The notes under the pieces were generated by a model. It had not been told where the DNA came from and did not search any database. It saw only the letters and a program-made list of their open reading frames with translations. The translations under genes and the position numbers were made by a program. This document shows, one piece after another, positions 15,246-23,896 of a stretch of DNA of 58,940 bases; within the stretch, counting starts at the first letter, position 1; every line of letters starts with the position of its first letter. Location: the NCBI GenBank assembly GCA_964346355.1, contig CAYFUH010000007.1, forward strand, positions 1 through 58,940, written 5' to 3'. Origin of the DNA: UBA6115 sp964346355. Its GTDB lineage: Bacteria > Bacillota > Clostridia > Christensenellales > Aristaeellaceae.

Positions 15246-15923
15246 TTGCTGTATTACGACCTGCACATCCACAGCTGCCTGTCCCCCTGCGCGCAGGAGG
15301 ACATGACGCCGGCTAACATCTGCGCGATGGCGCGGCTCAAGGGCCTGGATGTGTTCGCGCTGACGGATCACAACACGGGCGGCAACCTGGCCGCCTGCGC
15401 AGAAGCCGCCAGGCGCGAAGGCCTGCTCTTCCTCCCCGGCATGGAGTTGTGCGCCAGCGAGGAAGTCCACCTTCTGGCCTATTTCCCGGATGTGGGCAGC
15501 GCCATGAAGATGGATGCCGCCATCCGGCCCCTCTACCCGGCAGAGAAGAACCGACCCGATACCTTTGGCCGCCAGGTACTCATCAACAGCCAGGACCAGG
15601 TGATGGGGGAGGAGGACGCCCTGCTCATCGGCGCGCTGGCGGCGGATATTACAGCACTTGCGGGAATGGTTCAACACTTTGGCGGTGTCACCGTCCCGGC
15701 GCACATCCACAGGGGCTACGGCCTCATCCAGGTGCTGGGCTTTATGCCCGCAAGCCCCCGTTTCCACGCGGTGGAGGTATCACCCGGCCAGCCAGTCCCA
15801 CAAGGCCACCTGCCGGTTTACTCCTCAGACGCCCACCAGCTGGGCATGATTTCAGAACGCGACCACGCCCTGCCCGTCCCGGGGGACATCACGGCCTTAC
15901 TTAAAATCCTTGGCAAGGAATAA
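15246..15923 (+). CDS. PHP-domain metal-dependent phosphoesterase
   Basis: A 225-residue PHP domain protein starting at TTG 15246 directly after the DRTGG stop. Metal-ligand motifs are visible in order: DLHIHSCLS, ALTDHNTGGN, LPGMELCASEEVHLLAYF, PAHIHR and YSSDAHQLG. The family hydrolyses phosphoesters such as small nucleotides or sugar phosphates. PHP genes recur in clostridial hydrogenase clusters and could act on a signalling nucleotide, but no substrate is known. The rare TTG start with little Shine-Dalgarno suggests coupled, modest expression. Confidence 0.88.
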   Translation: MLYYDLHIHSCLSPCAQEDMTPANICAMARLKGLDVFALTDHNTGGNLAACAEAARREGLLFLPGMELCASEEVHLLAYFPDVGSAMKMDAAIRPLYPAEKNRPDTFGRQVLINSQDQVMGEEDALLIGALAADITALAGMVQHFGGVTVPAHIHRGYGLIQVLGFMPASPRFHAVEVSPGQPVPQGHLPVYSSDAHQLGMISERDHALPVPGDITALLKILGKE

Positions 15924-15968
15924 TCGGCAGGGCACACCATACATCAACAACAAGGAAGGGAGCACATC

Positions 15969-16439
15969 ATGGTTGACAAGAAGGAGAAAATGGAGCAACT
16001 GCGCAAGGTGATTGCCGAGCACAAGGACAAGCCCGGCCCCTTGATGCCCGTCATGCACGCCGCGCAGGAAATCTTCGGTTACCTGCCCCAGGACGTTCAG
16101 ATCCAGATCGCGGAGGGCTTGGGCATCACGCTGAGTGAAGTGTACGGTGTGGCCACCTTCTATTCGCATTTCTCTCTGGAGCCCAAGGGCGAGCACGTCA
16201 TCAGCGTGTGCATGGGCACAGCCTGCTATGTCAAGGGGGCGCAGGCGGTGCTGGACAAGCTGTCCGATTCCCTGGGCATCCAGCCGGGCGGCACCACCAA
16301 GGACGGCAAGTTCACGCTGCTGGCTACCCGCTGCCTGGGCGCCTGCGGCCTGGCCCCTGTGTTAACCGTGGGTGAGGCGGTGCACGGCCGCGTAACGCCG
16401 GACGAGGTCCCCGCCATCCTGTCCCTGTATGAGGACTGA
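15969..16439 (+). CDS. hydC: NADH-linked [FeFe] hydrogenase subunit HydC (NuoE-like)
   Basis: A 156-residue thioredoxin-fold [2Fe-2S] subunit homologous to NuoE. The four-Cys pattern is CMGTAC in the middle and CLGAC near the end, and the helical N-terminus carries MPVMHAAQEIFGYLP and VYGVATFYSHF. It passes electrons between the HydB flavin and HydA in bifurcating trimeric hydrogenases. The ATG at 15969 follows AAGGAAGGGAGC. The stop shares one base with the next start. Confidence 0.94.
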   Translation: MVDKKEKMEQLRKVIAEHKDKPGPLMPVMHAAQEIFGYLPQDVQIQIAEGLGITLSEVYGVATFYSHFSLEPKGEHVISVCMGTACYVKGAQAVLDKLSDSLGIQPGGTTKDGKFTLLATRCLGACGLAPVLTVGEAVHGRVTPDEVPAILSLYED

Positions 16440-16993
16440 TGCCTGAAATCGCGCTGCACCTGCTGGACCTGGTGCAAAACAGCATTCAGGCAGGCGCGAA
16501 AACGGTGCGGATTTTAATCGACCTCAGCGCGCAGCTGCTGCTCACCCTCACCTTAATTGATGACGGCTGCGGGATGGATGAAGAAACGGCCCGCCTGGCG
16601 CAAAGCCCCTTTGGCACCAGCCGTACCACCCGCAAGGTGGGCCTGGGCATCCCGCTTACCAGGGAGAGCGCGCTTTCAACCGGCGGCAGCTTCAGCCTTC
16701 GCAGCGAACCGGGCGGCGGCACCACAGTTACCGCCAGCTTTGACACCCGGCACATCGACTGCCCGCCCCTTGGCAAACTGGAGGACACGCTGACATCGCT
16801 CATCCTGGCTAATCCAAACCAGCCCGAGTTTGAGATCTGCCTGTCAAACAAAGACGCTGATGAGGTGCTGGATACCCGGCAAATCAAGCAGACCCTGGGC
16901 CCTGTGCCCATCACCACCCCTGATGTCGCCTTATGGCTGACAGCCTGCCTAAGAGACATGACTCAAAATACGTTGGGAGGAATCACATCATGA
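16439..16993 (+). CDS. GHKL ATPase (second copy)
   Basis: A 184-residue histidine-kinase-like ATPase domain. Its N-box is LLDLVQNSIQAGA, G1 LIDDGCGMDEETA, and G2 KVGLGIPLTRES with the SEPGGGTTVTASF end strand. The last ~60 residues are an extra domain without a recognised motif. It is inserted between hydC and the ferredoxin-like gene, so it is co-expressed with the catalytic subunits. Such an ATPase is typical of clostridial hyd operons but its job is not established. Confidence 0.83.
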   Translation: MPEIALHLLDLVQNSIQAGAKTVRILIDLSAQLLLTLTLIDDGCGMDEETARLAQSPFGTSRTTRKVGLGIPLTRESALSTGGSFSLRSEPGGGTTVTASFDTRHIDCPPLGKLEDTLTSLILANPNQPEFEICLSNKDADEVLDTRQIKQTLGPVPITTPDVALWLTACLRDMTQNTLGGITS

Positions 16994-17388
16994 AATCCTT
17001 ACAGGAACTGGAGCAGATCCGCCAGGAGACCCTGCAGCGCATCAACCTGCGGCGGGAGGACAAGGGCAGCGAGGTGCGCGTTGTGGTTGGCATGGCCACC
17101 TGCGGCATCGCGGCAGGCGCGCGCAATGTGATGATGGCATTTATGACAGAGGCCAGCAAGCGCAAGCTGAACCATGTCACCATCTCCCAAACCGGCTGCG
17201 TGGGCACCTGCCGCTTTGAGCCCATGGCCGACGTCTTCGTCCCCGGGCAGGAGAAGGTCACCTATGTGAACCTGGACGAGAAAAAGGCGGCGCGCATCGT
17301 ATCTGAGCATATTGTCAACGGCAACCCGGTGCGGGAGTTCACCATCACCAGCCAGGGCCTTGACGCAGAGAAGGGAGACGCAAAATGA
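16990..17388 (+). CDS. Thioredoxin-like [2Fe-2S] ferredoxin of the hydrogenase operon
   Basis: A 132-residue protein with a helical N-terminal segment and a thioredoxin-like [2Fe-2S] domain. The Cys pattern is MATCGIAAGA (first) and TGCVGTCRFEP (second), comparable to the N-terminal domain of HydB. It may be an extra electron carrier or a docking unit of the complex. ATG 16990 has GGGAGGAATC upstream, overlaps the preceding gene by 4 bp, and its own end overlaps hydB by 4 bp. Confidence 0.85.
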   Translation: MKSLQELEQIRQETLQRINLRREDKGSEVRVVVGMATCGIAAGARNVMMAFMTEASKRKLNHVTISQTGCVGTCRFEPMADVFVPGQEKVTYVNLDEKKAARIVSEHIVNGNPVREFTITSQGLDAEKGDAK

Positions 17389-19178
17389 TAATCTATCGCT
17401 CACATATTTTGGTCTGCGGCGGCACCGGCTGTACCTCATCGGGCTCCGAAACGCTGATGGAGCGCTTTGAGCAGCAGCTCAAACTGCACAAGCTGGACAA
17501 GGAAGTCAGCCTGGTCAAGACCGGCTGTTTCGGCCTGTGTGAAGCCGGGCCCGTGGTCATCGTGTACCCGGAGGGCACCTTCTACTCCCGCGTGCGCGCG
17601 GAGGACGTGGACGAGATCGTGGCCGAGCATATGCGCAAGGGCCGCATCGTGCGTCATTTGGTCTACCACCACACCGATGATGCGGTAGAGGAAGGCCAGT
17701 CCCTCAATGACATCGAGTTTTACAAGCACCAGGATCGCATCGCCCTGCGCAACTGCGGCGTGATTGACCCGGAAAAGATCGATGAGTACATCGCCTTTGA
17801 CGGCTATAAAGCCCTGGGTGACGCGCTCACCAAGATGAGCCCCCAGGAAGTGGTGGATGTCATCAAGGCCTCAGGCTTGCGGGGCCGGGGCGGCGGCGGC
17901 TTCCCCACGGGGCTGAAATGGCAGTTTTGCAAGGATGTGCCCAGTCAGAAAAAATATGTTATCTGCAACGCGGACGAGGGCGACCCCGGCGCGTTCATGG
18001 ACCGCTCCGTGCTGGAGGGCGACCCGCACGCTGTGCTGGAAGCCATGGCCATCTGCGGCTATGCGATTGGCGCGGATGAAGGCTATATCTATGTGCGCGC
18101 GGAGTACCCCATCGCGGTCAACCGCTTGAAGATTGCCATCCACCAGGCGCGGGAGTACGGCCTCATTGGCAAAAACATCCTGGGCACGGATTTCAGTTTT
18201 GATGTGCATATCCGCCTGGGCGCCGGCGCCTTTGTGTGCGGCGAGGAAATGGCCCTGATGACCTCCATTGAGGGCAACCGCGGCGAGCCCAAGCCCAAGC
18301 CGCCCTTCCCGGCCACCCAGGGCTTGTTTAACTTGCCCACCAACATCAACAACGTGGAAACCTACGCCAACATCCCGCAGATCTTGCTTCACGGCGCGGA
18401 TTGGTTCCGCAGTATGGGTACGAAGCGCTCCCCGGGCACCAAGGTGTTTGCCCTGGGCGGCAAGATCAACAACACGGGCCTGGTGGAGGTTTCCATGGGC
18501 ACCCCGCTGCGTCAGGTAATTTATGACATCGGCGGCGGCATCCCTGGCGGCAAGCAGTTCAAGGCGGTGCAGACGGGTGGGCCCTCCGGCGGCTGCATCC
18601 CGGAGAGTTTGATTGATGTGCCCATTGAGTACGACTCCCTGGTGGAGATCGGCTCCATGATGGGCTCCGGCGGCATGATCGTCATGGACGAGGACAACTG
18701 CATGGTGGACATCGCCCGCTTCTTCCTGGATTTCACCGTGGATGAGTCCTGCGGCAAGTGCACCCCCTGCCGCGTGGGTACCAAGCGGATGCTTGAGATT
18801 TTGGAGCGCATCGTGGAAGGCAAAGGGGAGGAGGGCGACCTGGAGCGCCTGGAAGCGCTGGCCGAATCCATCAGCGACACGGCATTGTGCGGCCTGGGGC
18901 AGACCGCGCCCAACCCCGTTTTGTCCACCATCAAATACTTCCGCGAGGAGTATGAGGCCCACATCAAGGAAAAACGCTGCCCGGCGCACCACTGCCGTGA
19001 GCTGCTGCACCTGGAAATCACCGACAAATGCCGCGGCTGCACCGCCTGCTCCCGTGTGTGTCCGGTGGGCGCCATCACAGGCACTGCGCGTGAGCAGCAC
19101 GTGATTGACGTGGACAAGTGCATTAAATGCAATTCCTGCATCGAGAAATGTCACTTTGATGCCATCATCAAGGTGTAA
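17385..19178 (+). CDS. hydB: NADH-linked [FeFe] hydrogenase subunit HydB (NuoF-like)
   Basis: A 597-residue flavoprotein that exchanges electrons with NAD(H) through FMN. Order: N-terminal [2Fe-2S] thioredoxin-like domain (C11, C16, C48, C52); NuoF core with GLRGRGGGGFPTG (FMN/NADH site), NADEGDPGAFMDR and GAGAFVCGEEMALM; the [4Fe-4S] site SCGKCTPCRVGTKRM (C456, C459, C462 with C502); and two C-terminal ferredoxin clusters (C549-C559, C579-C589). This is the full domain set of bifurcating HydB. It overlaps the previous gene and is followed by hydA. Confidence 0.95.
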   Translation: MIIYRSHILVCGGTGCTSSGSETLMERFEQQLKLHKLDKEVSLVKTGCFGLCEAGPVVIVYPEGTFYSRVRAEDVDEIVAEHMRKGRIVRHLVYHHTDDAVEEGQSLNDIEFYKHQDRIALRNCGVIDPEKIDEYIAFDGYKALGDALTKMSPQEVVDVIKASGLRGRGGGGFPTGLKWQFCKDVPSQKKYVICNADEGDPGAFMDRSVLEGDPHAVLEAMAICGYAIGADEGYIYVRAEYPIAVNRLKIAIHQAREYGLIGKNILGTDFSFDVHIRLGAGAFVCGEEMALMTSIEGNRGEPKPKPPFPATQGLFNLPTNINNVETYANIPQILLHGADWFRSMGTKRSPGTKVFALGGKINNTGLVEVSMGTPLRQVIYDIGGGIPGGKQFKAVQTGGPSGGCIPESLIDVPIEYDSLVEIGSMMGSGGMIVMDEDNCMVDIARFFLDFTVDESCGKCTPCRVGTKRMLEILERIVEGKGEEGDLERLEALAESISDTALCGLGQTAPNPVLSTIKYFREEYEAHIKEKRCPAHHCRELLHLEITDKCRGCTACSRVCPVGAITGTAREQHVIDVDKCIKCNSCIEKCHFDAIIKV

Positions 19179-19189
19179 TGGAGGTTAAG

Positions 19190-20962
19190 ATGAGCAAGAT
19201 GATTACGCTGACCATCGATGGCATCAAGGTGGAGGTGGAGCAGGGCGCGACGGTGCTGGACGCCGCCCGCAAGGCCCATATCCGCATCCCCACCCTGTGC
19301 TTCCTGGAAGAGATCAACGAGATCGGCGCCTGCCGCATGTGCGTGGTGGAAACCGGCGCCCGCACCCTGCAGGCCGCCTGCGTGCTGCCGGCGACGGAGG
19401 GGATGGACGTCAAAACCAATACCCGCCGCGTGCGCCACGCCCGCAAGACCGTGTTGGAATTGATCCTCTCCAACCATGACAAGAAGTGCTTGTCCTGCGT
19501 GCGCAGCCAGAACTGCGAACTGCAGCGCCTGTCCAAGGAATTGGAAGTCACCGACGCGGACGCCTTTGTTGGCAAGCGGACGGAGCACCCCATTGATGAC
19601 ATGTCACCCGCTGTCGTGCGCGACAACGACAAGTGCATCGTGTGCCGCCGCTGCGTGGCCACCTGCTACAAAACCCAGGCGGTGGGTGTGATTGGCCCGG
19701 TTGGCCGCGGCTTTGATACCAGCATTCAGTCCGCCTTCAAATCCCACCTCAGTGACACCGCCTGCATCGGCTGCGGGCAGTGCATCGCCGCCTGCCCGGT
19801 GGGCGCGCTGCGGGAGAAGGAGGAATCCCCCACTGTATGGAAAATGCTGCATGACCCCACCAAGCACGTGGTGGTGCAGACCGCGCCAGCCGTGCGCGCC
19901 GCTTTGGGTGAGGAGTTTGGCCTGCCCATGGGCACCAATGTGACCGGCAAAATGGTGTCCGCCCTGCGCAGGTTGGGCTTTGACCAGGTGTTTGACACCG
20001 ACTTCACCGCCGACCTCACGATTATGGAGGAGGCCAACGAGCTCATTGAGCGCATCCAGAACAAGGGTGTTTTACCCATGATCACCTCCTGCTCGCCCGG
20101 CTGGATCAACTTCTGCGAGACCTTCTACCCCGAGTTCATCCCCAACCTGTCCTCCTGCAAATCCCCGCATGAGATGATGGGCGCCATTATCAAGAGCTAT
20201 TACGCCGAAAAAGCCGGCATCCCCTCCCGCAACATCGCCGTTGTATCGGTGATGCCCTGCACCGCCAAGAAGATTGAGGCCGGGCGTGAGGAGCTGTCCG
20301 CCATGGGCACGCCGGATGTGGACGCCGTCATCACCACACGCGAATTGGCCCGGATGATCAAATCCAACGGCATTGATTTTTTAAGCCTGCCGGATGAGGA
20401 GTTTGACTCCCTCTTGGGCGACAGCACCGGCGCCGGCACCATCTTTGGCGCGACCGGCGGCGTCATGGAAGCCGCCCTGCGCACCGCCTATGAGACCATC
20501 AGCGGTGAAACCCTGGAGGACCTGGATTTCCATGCGGTACGCGGGCTGAAGGGCGTGAAGGAAGCCGACATCAAAATCGGGGACCTCACCCTGCATGTGG
20601 CGGCCGTCCACGGCACCGCCAATGCCAAGACGCTGCTGGATCAGATCAAAAACGGCGAGAAAACCTTCCACTTCATCGAGGTCATGGGCTGCCCCGGCGG
20701 CTGCGTCAATGGCGGCGGCCAGCCTGTGGTATCGGCCATTGACCGCCTGCGCACCGACCCCAGGGTGGAGCGCGCCAAGGCCCTCTACAAGGCCGATGTC
20801 GGCATGAAGAAGCGCAAAAGCCACGAAAACCCGGGCATCCAGCGCCTGTACAAGGAGTTCCTGGGCGAGCAGGGCAGCAAGCGGGCCCATTACCTGCTGC
20901 ACACCCACTACTCGCCCAAGCCCAAATACAAACACCCTGCAGAAGAGACGACGACCGCATAA
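19190..20962 (+). CDS. hydA: [FeFe] hydrogenase catalytic subunit HydA
   Basis: A 590-residue H2-forming or H2-oxidising subunit. Start 19190 is set by GGAGG 6 bp upstream. Order: plant-type [2Fe-2S] domain (C37, C48, C51, C64); His/Cys [4Fe-4S] site (H96, C100, C103, C109); two ferredoxin clusters (C149-C159, C192-C202); H-cluster domain with TSCSPGW (C301), MPCTAKK (C357) and EVMGCPGGCVNGGGQ (C501, C505); then the small-subunit-like C-terminus RKSHENPGIQRLYKEF. The TSCSPGW variant is common in this NADH-linked group. With HydB and HydC it should couple NADH and reduced ferredoxin to H2, dependent on HydEFG maturases not seen here. Confidence 0.96.
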   Translation: MSKMITLTIDGIKVEVEQGATVLDAARKAHIRIPTLCFLEEINEIGACRMCVVETGARTLQAACVLPATEGMDVKTNTRRVRHARKTVLELILSNHDKKCLSCVRSQNCELQRLSKELEVTDADAFVGKRTEHPIDDMSPAVVRDNDKCIVCRRCVATCYKTQAVGVIGPVGRGFDTSIQSAFKSHLSDTACIGCGQCIAACPVGALREKEESPTVWKMLHDPTKHVVVQTAPAVRAALGEEFGLPMGTNVTGKMVSALRRLGFDQVFDTDFTADLTIMEEANELIERIQNKGVLPMITSCSPGWINFCETFYPEFIPNLSSCKSPHEMMGAIIKSYYAEKAGIPSRNIAVVSVMPCTAKKIEAGREELSAMGTPDVDAVITTRELARMIKSNGIDFLSLPDEEFDSLLGDSTGAGTIFGATGGVMEAALRTAYETISGETLEDLDFHAVRGLKGVKEADIKIGDLTLHVAAVHGTANAKTLLDQIKNGEKTFHFIEVMGCPGGCVNGGGQPVVSAIDRLRTDPRVERAKALYKADVGMKKRKSHENPGIQRLYKEFLGEQGSKRAHYLLHTHYSPKPKYKHPAEETTTA

Positions 20963-20976
20963 AAGAGAGAAAAATC

Positions 20977-21918
20977 ATGAAAAAATGCTTAAGTTTGCTG
21001 CTTGCCCTGGTGTTGATGCTGGGCCTTAGCCTGGCCTTCGCAGAGGCGCAGGAGCCCCTGCGCGTTGGGGCGCTTAAAGGGCCTACAGCAATGGGTCTGG
21101 TCAAAATGATGAAGGACAACGAGGGCAAGGCCAACTATGCCTTCACCCTCTTTGGCAGCCCGGATGCCCTCGTGCCCTCCCTGATGAAGGGCGAACTGGA
21201 CCTGGCCTGCGTACCTGTTAACCTGGCGGCCATCCTGTATGCCAACAGCAAAGGCGCCATCCGGGTGGTGAATGTGAACACCCTGGGCGTGCTGTACATC
21301 GTGGAGCGGGGCGAGAGCGTGAAGACCCTGGCAGATTTGAAGGGACGCACCCTCTATGCCAGCGGCAAGGCGTCCACGCCGGAATATGTCTTAAACCACC
21401 TGCTCACCTCCGCCGGAATCGATGACATCACTGTGGAATGGAAGGCTGAGCACGCCGAGGTGTTAGCCGCGCTCATGGCCGATGAAACAGGCGTTGCGCT
21501 GCTGCCCCAGCCCTTTGTCACCATCGCGCAAAGCAAAAGCCAGGATATTCAGGTCGCGCTGGATTTGAACCAGGAATGGGAAGCCCTGGGCAAGGGATCG
21601 CTGATCACCGGCGTCACCGTCGCCCGCCAGGACGTCATCGCGCAACAGGGCGATGCCCTTCATGACTTCCTGCGCGACTATGAAGCTTCGGTAGATTATG
21701 TCAACGCCAATGTGAAAGAGGCCGCAGCCTTGATTGGTGAGTTTGACATTTTCGCGGCGCCCATGGCGGAAAAAGCCCTGCCGCACTGCGGCATCTCCTT
21801 TGTAAAGGGGGAAGAGATGAAAGCCATGCTGACCCCGTTTTACCAGATGCTGTTTGATCAAAACCCCCAGACGACAGGCGGCAGCCTGCCTGATGATGAC
21901 TTCTATTACCTCCCCTAA
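20977..21918 (+). CDS. ABC substrate-binding protein, nitrate/taurine/NMT1 type
   Basis: A 313-residue periplasmic-type binding protein with a signal peptide ending LSLAFAEA and no lipobox Cys. The fold is that of NMT1/THI5/TauA-like proteins: LRVGALKGPTAMGLVKMM, GELDLACVPVNLAAIL, and GRTLYASGKASTPEYVLNHL. It lies 14 bp after hydA with no terminator between, so it is probably co-transcribed with the hydrogenase. The ligand is unknown. Confidence 0.85.
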   Translation: MKKCLSLLLALVLMLGLSLAFAEAQEPLRVGALKGPTAMGLVKMMKDNEGKANYAFTLFGSPDALVPSLMKGELDLACVPVNLAAILYANSKGAIRVVNVNTLGVLYIVERGESVKTLADLKGRTLYASGKASTPEYVLNHLLTSAGIDDITVEWKAEHAEVLAALMADETGVALLPQPFVTIAQSKSQDIQVALDLNQEWEALGKGSLITGVTVARQDVIAQQGDALHDFLRDYEASVDYVNANVKEAAALIGEFDIFAAPMAEKALPHCGISFVKGEEMKAMLTPFYQMLFDQNPQTTGGSLPDDDFYYLP

Positions 21919-21919
21919 A

Positions 21920-22666
21920 ATGAAAAACCGGGCATACCGCCTGCTGGCCATCCTGTTTTGGCTGGTCGTGTGGCAGTTTGCCGCCATCGCGGTGGGGCAT
22001 GAGTTTTTACTCGCCTCACCGCTTCACGTTTTGAACAGCTTGGCCAGGTTATTGCTCAAGGGACAGACCTATCAGGCGGCCCTCACATCCACCCTCCGCA
22101 TCCTGCTGGGCTTTTTGGCCAGCCTGGTTGCGGCACTGCTTTTAGCTGCCGGCGCGCACAAATCCGTGCTGGTGAAGGAGTTGGCCGCTCCGCTGGTGTC
22201 CGCCGCCCGCTCGGTGCCGGTGGCCAGCTTCGTCATCCTGGCCATTATCCTGGTATCTACGCGCTGGCTGTCCACCCTCATCGCCTTTGTGATCGGGTTC
22301 CCGGTCATTTACCTCAACTTGCTGGAGGGCATCAAAAACCGCGATCCCAAACTGGGGCAGATGGCGACGGTGTTCCGAGTGCCCTTTTTCCGGCGGCTGT
22401 TTTACATCAACCTGCCCCAGATGATGCCCTACCTGCGCGCGGGCGCGGTCACGGCATTGGGGCTGTGCTTTAAAAGCGGCATCGCGGCGGAAGTCATCGG
22501 CATTCCAAACGGCACCATCGGTGAAGCGCTCTACCGTGTGAAGGTCAATTATTACACGGCGGATTTGTTTGCCTGGACCATCATCATCGTGGCGCTTAGC
22601 CTGCTTATGAGCGCGCTGGTAAAGCGGCTGCTGGATATGGGCTTTCGCAGACTGGAGCGCTTATGA
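21920..22666 (+). CDS. ABC permease, SsuC/TauC type
   Basis: A 248-residue permease with about six transmembrane helices and an EAA-like loop (ATVFRVPFFRRLFYINLPQMM). Start 21920 (MKNRAYRLLAILFWLVVWQF) is one base beyond the binding-protein stop and gives the family's normal length; an upstream ATG at 21896 would add eight residues. No Shine-Dalgarno is evident, so re-initiation after the upstream stop is likely. Confidence 0.85.
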   Translation: MKNRAYRLLAILFWLVVWQFAAIAVGHEFLLASPLHVLNSLARLLLKGQTYQAALTSTLRILLGFLASLVAALLLAAGAHKSVLVKELAAPLVSAARSVPVASFVILAIILVSTRWLSTLIAFVIGFPVIYLNLLEGIKNRDPKLGQMATVFRVPFFRRLFYINLPQMMPYLRAGAVTALGLCFKSGIAAEVIGIPNGTIGEALYRVKVNYYTADLFAWTIIIVALSLLMSALVKRLLDMGFRRLERL

Positions 22667-23244
22667 GTAAGACGCTGCGCTTCCACCACGTCACCAAGCG
22701 CTTTGGCGCGCAGGCAGTGCTGTCAGATTTCAGCCTGGATTTGCCTGTTGGGCAGGTGTCCTGTTTGATGGGGCCCTCCGGCAGCGGCAAAACCACCCTG
22801 CTCAACCTGCTAATGGGGCTGGTTCTGCCCGACAGCGGCAGCGTGCAAACCCTTTACCCCCAAAGCGTGGTCTTCCAGGAGGACAGGCTGCTGCCCGCCC
22901 TCACGGGGCTTGGCAACCTGCGCCTCATCAAAGGCAAGGGACAGGACGCCAGCTTGCTGCGTTTGCTGGGGGAATTGGGCTTATCGGGGGAAGGGCACAA
23001 GCCGGTGCGCGATTACAGCGGCGGCATGCGGCGCAGGGTCGCCATTGCCCGTGCCCTCGCGGCGGAATATGAGCTGCTGCTTTTGGATGAGCCCTTCAAA
23101 GGCCTGGACGCGGATACCCGCGCTAAGACGGCGGAGGTCATCAGGCGCTATAGCCAAGGCAAAACCGTGGTGCTGGTAACTCACGACCCGCAAGAAGCTG
23201 AACTGATGGACGCGCACATCGTCCAACTGCCGGCAATTTTGTAA
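22663..23244 (+). CDS. ABC ATP-binding protein, SsuB/TauB type, short
   Basis: A 193-residue ATPase, about 50 residues shorter than usual SsuB/TauB, ending soon after the switch region. Walker A GPSGSGKTT, Q-loop VVFQEDRLLPALT, signature YSGGMRRRVAIARAL, Walker B LLLLDEPFKGLD and switch VTHDPQEAEL are intact, so it should be active. It overlaps the permease gene by ATGA. A terminator follows at once. Confidence 0.9.
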   Translation: MSKTLRFHHVTKRFGAQAVLSDFSLDLPVGQVSCLMGPSGSGKTTLLNLLMGLVLPDSGSVQTLYPQSVVFQEDRLLPALTGLGNLRLIKGKGQDASLLRLLGELGLSGEGHKPVRDYSGGMRRRVAIARALAAEYELLLLDEPFKGLDADTRAKTAEVIRRYSQGKTVVLVTHDPQEAELMDAHIVQLPAIL

Positions 23245-23249
23245 GAACA

Positions 23250-23303
23250 TTTGATACCACCGCAACGCGCACAACCGGCGCGTTGTTTTTAGATGGTATC
23301 AAA
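23250..23303 (+). terminator. Terminator of the hydrogenase-ABC operon, nested palindrome
   Basis: The inner 8-bp stem CAACGCGC/GCGCGTTG is followed by TTTTT. An outer 10-bp inverted repeat, TTTGATACCA/TGGTATCAAA, encloses it. Confidence 0.9.
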
Positions 23304-23372
23304 TCTGCCATACCTTCCATATTATTGTAAAATGCGTTATACTTGATTTATACAAATGGATAGGAGGCGCCC

Positions 23373-23894
23373 ATGAAGCAGGCAAGCACCTTGTATATTC
23401 AAGAATTACCGCCGTTTCCCAATTCCGCGTTGCCGGTTTTGGTATATGTACAGGTGTATGAAGGACAAGATGCCCCTTTTGAAAACTTGTTTGGGCAAAA
23501 TGGCTGGACGGGGCTGTGGGTCAACGGCGTATACAGCTTCCATCACTACCATGCCACAGCGCACGAGGCGCTGGGCTGTATTTCCGGCTGGGCGCGCCTT
23601 AAATTGGGCGGCCCGGAAGGTGTGGAAGTAAGCATCAAGAAGGGGGACGCAGTGCTCCTGCCCGCGGGCGTAGGCCATCAGCTCATCAAAGCGTCAGGGG
23701 ATTTCCAGGTCGTCGGCGCCTATCCCAAAGGGCAGTCACCGGATTTACAACGCGGGGACACGCGGGATTATGAGCGCCTGAGGGCAGCCGCCAAAGCAGT
23801 GCGCCTGCCGGATACCGACCCTGTGATGGGCATTGGCGGCGCAGTAGCAGCGCACTGGCAGCAACAGACAACAATCTTTGAAACAGAGGAATAA
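23373..23894 (+). CDS. YjlB-like cupin protein
   Basis: A 173-residue single cupin of the YjlB type. The motifs are FHHYHATAHEALGCISG (cupin motif 1, His-rich metal site) and GDAVLLPAGVGHQLI (motif 2). Members are small sugar-related or dioxygenase-like proteins with no firm activity. AGGAGG precedes the ATG, and it ends 2 bp before the alpha-xylosidase gene, suggesting a role in the same pentose pathway, for example as a sugar epimerase; inference only. Confidence 0.82.
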   Translation: MKQASTLYIQELPPFPNSALPVLVYVQVYEGQDAPFENLFGQNGWTGLWVNGVYSFHHYHATAHEALGCISGWARLKLGGPEGVEVSIKKGDAVLLPAGVGHQLIKASGDFQVVGAYPKGQSPDLQRGDTRDYERLRAAAKAVRLPDTDPVMGIGGAVAAHWQQQTTIFETEE

Positions 23895-23896
23895 TC

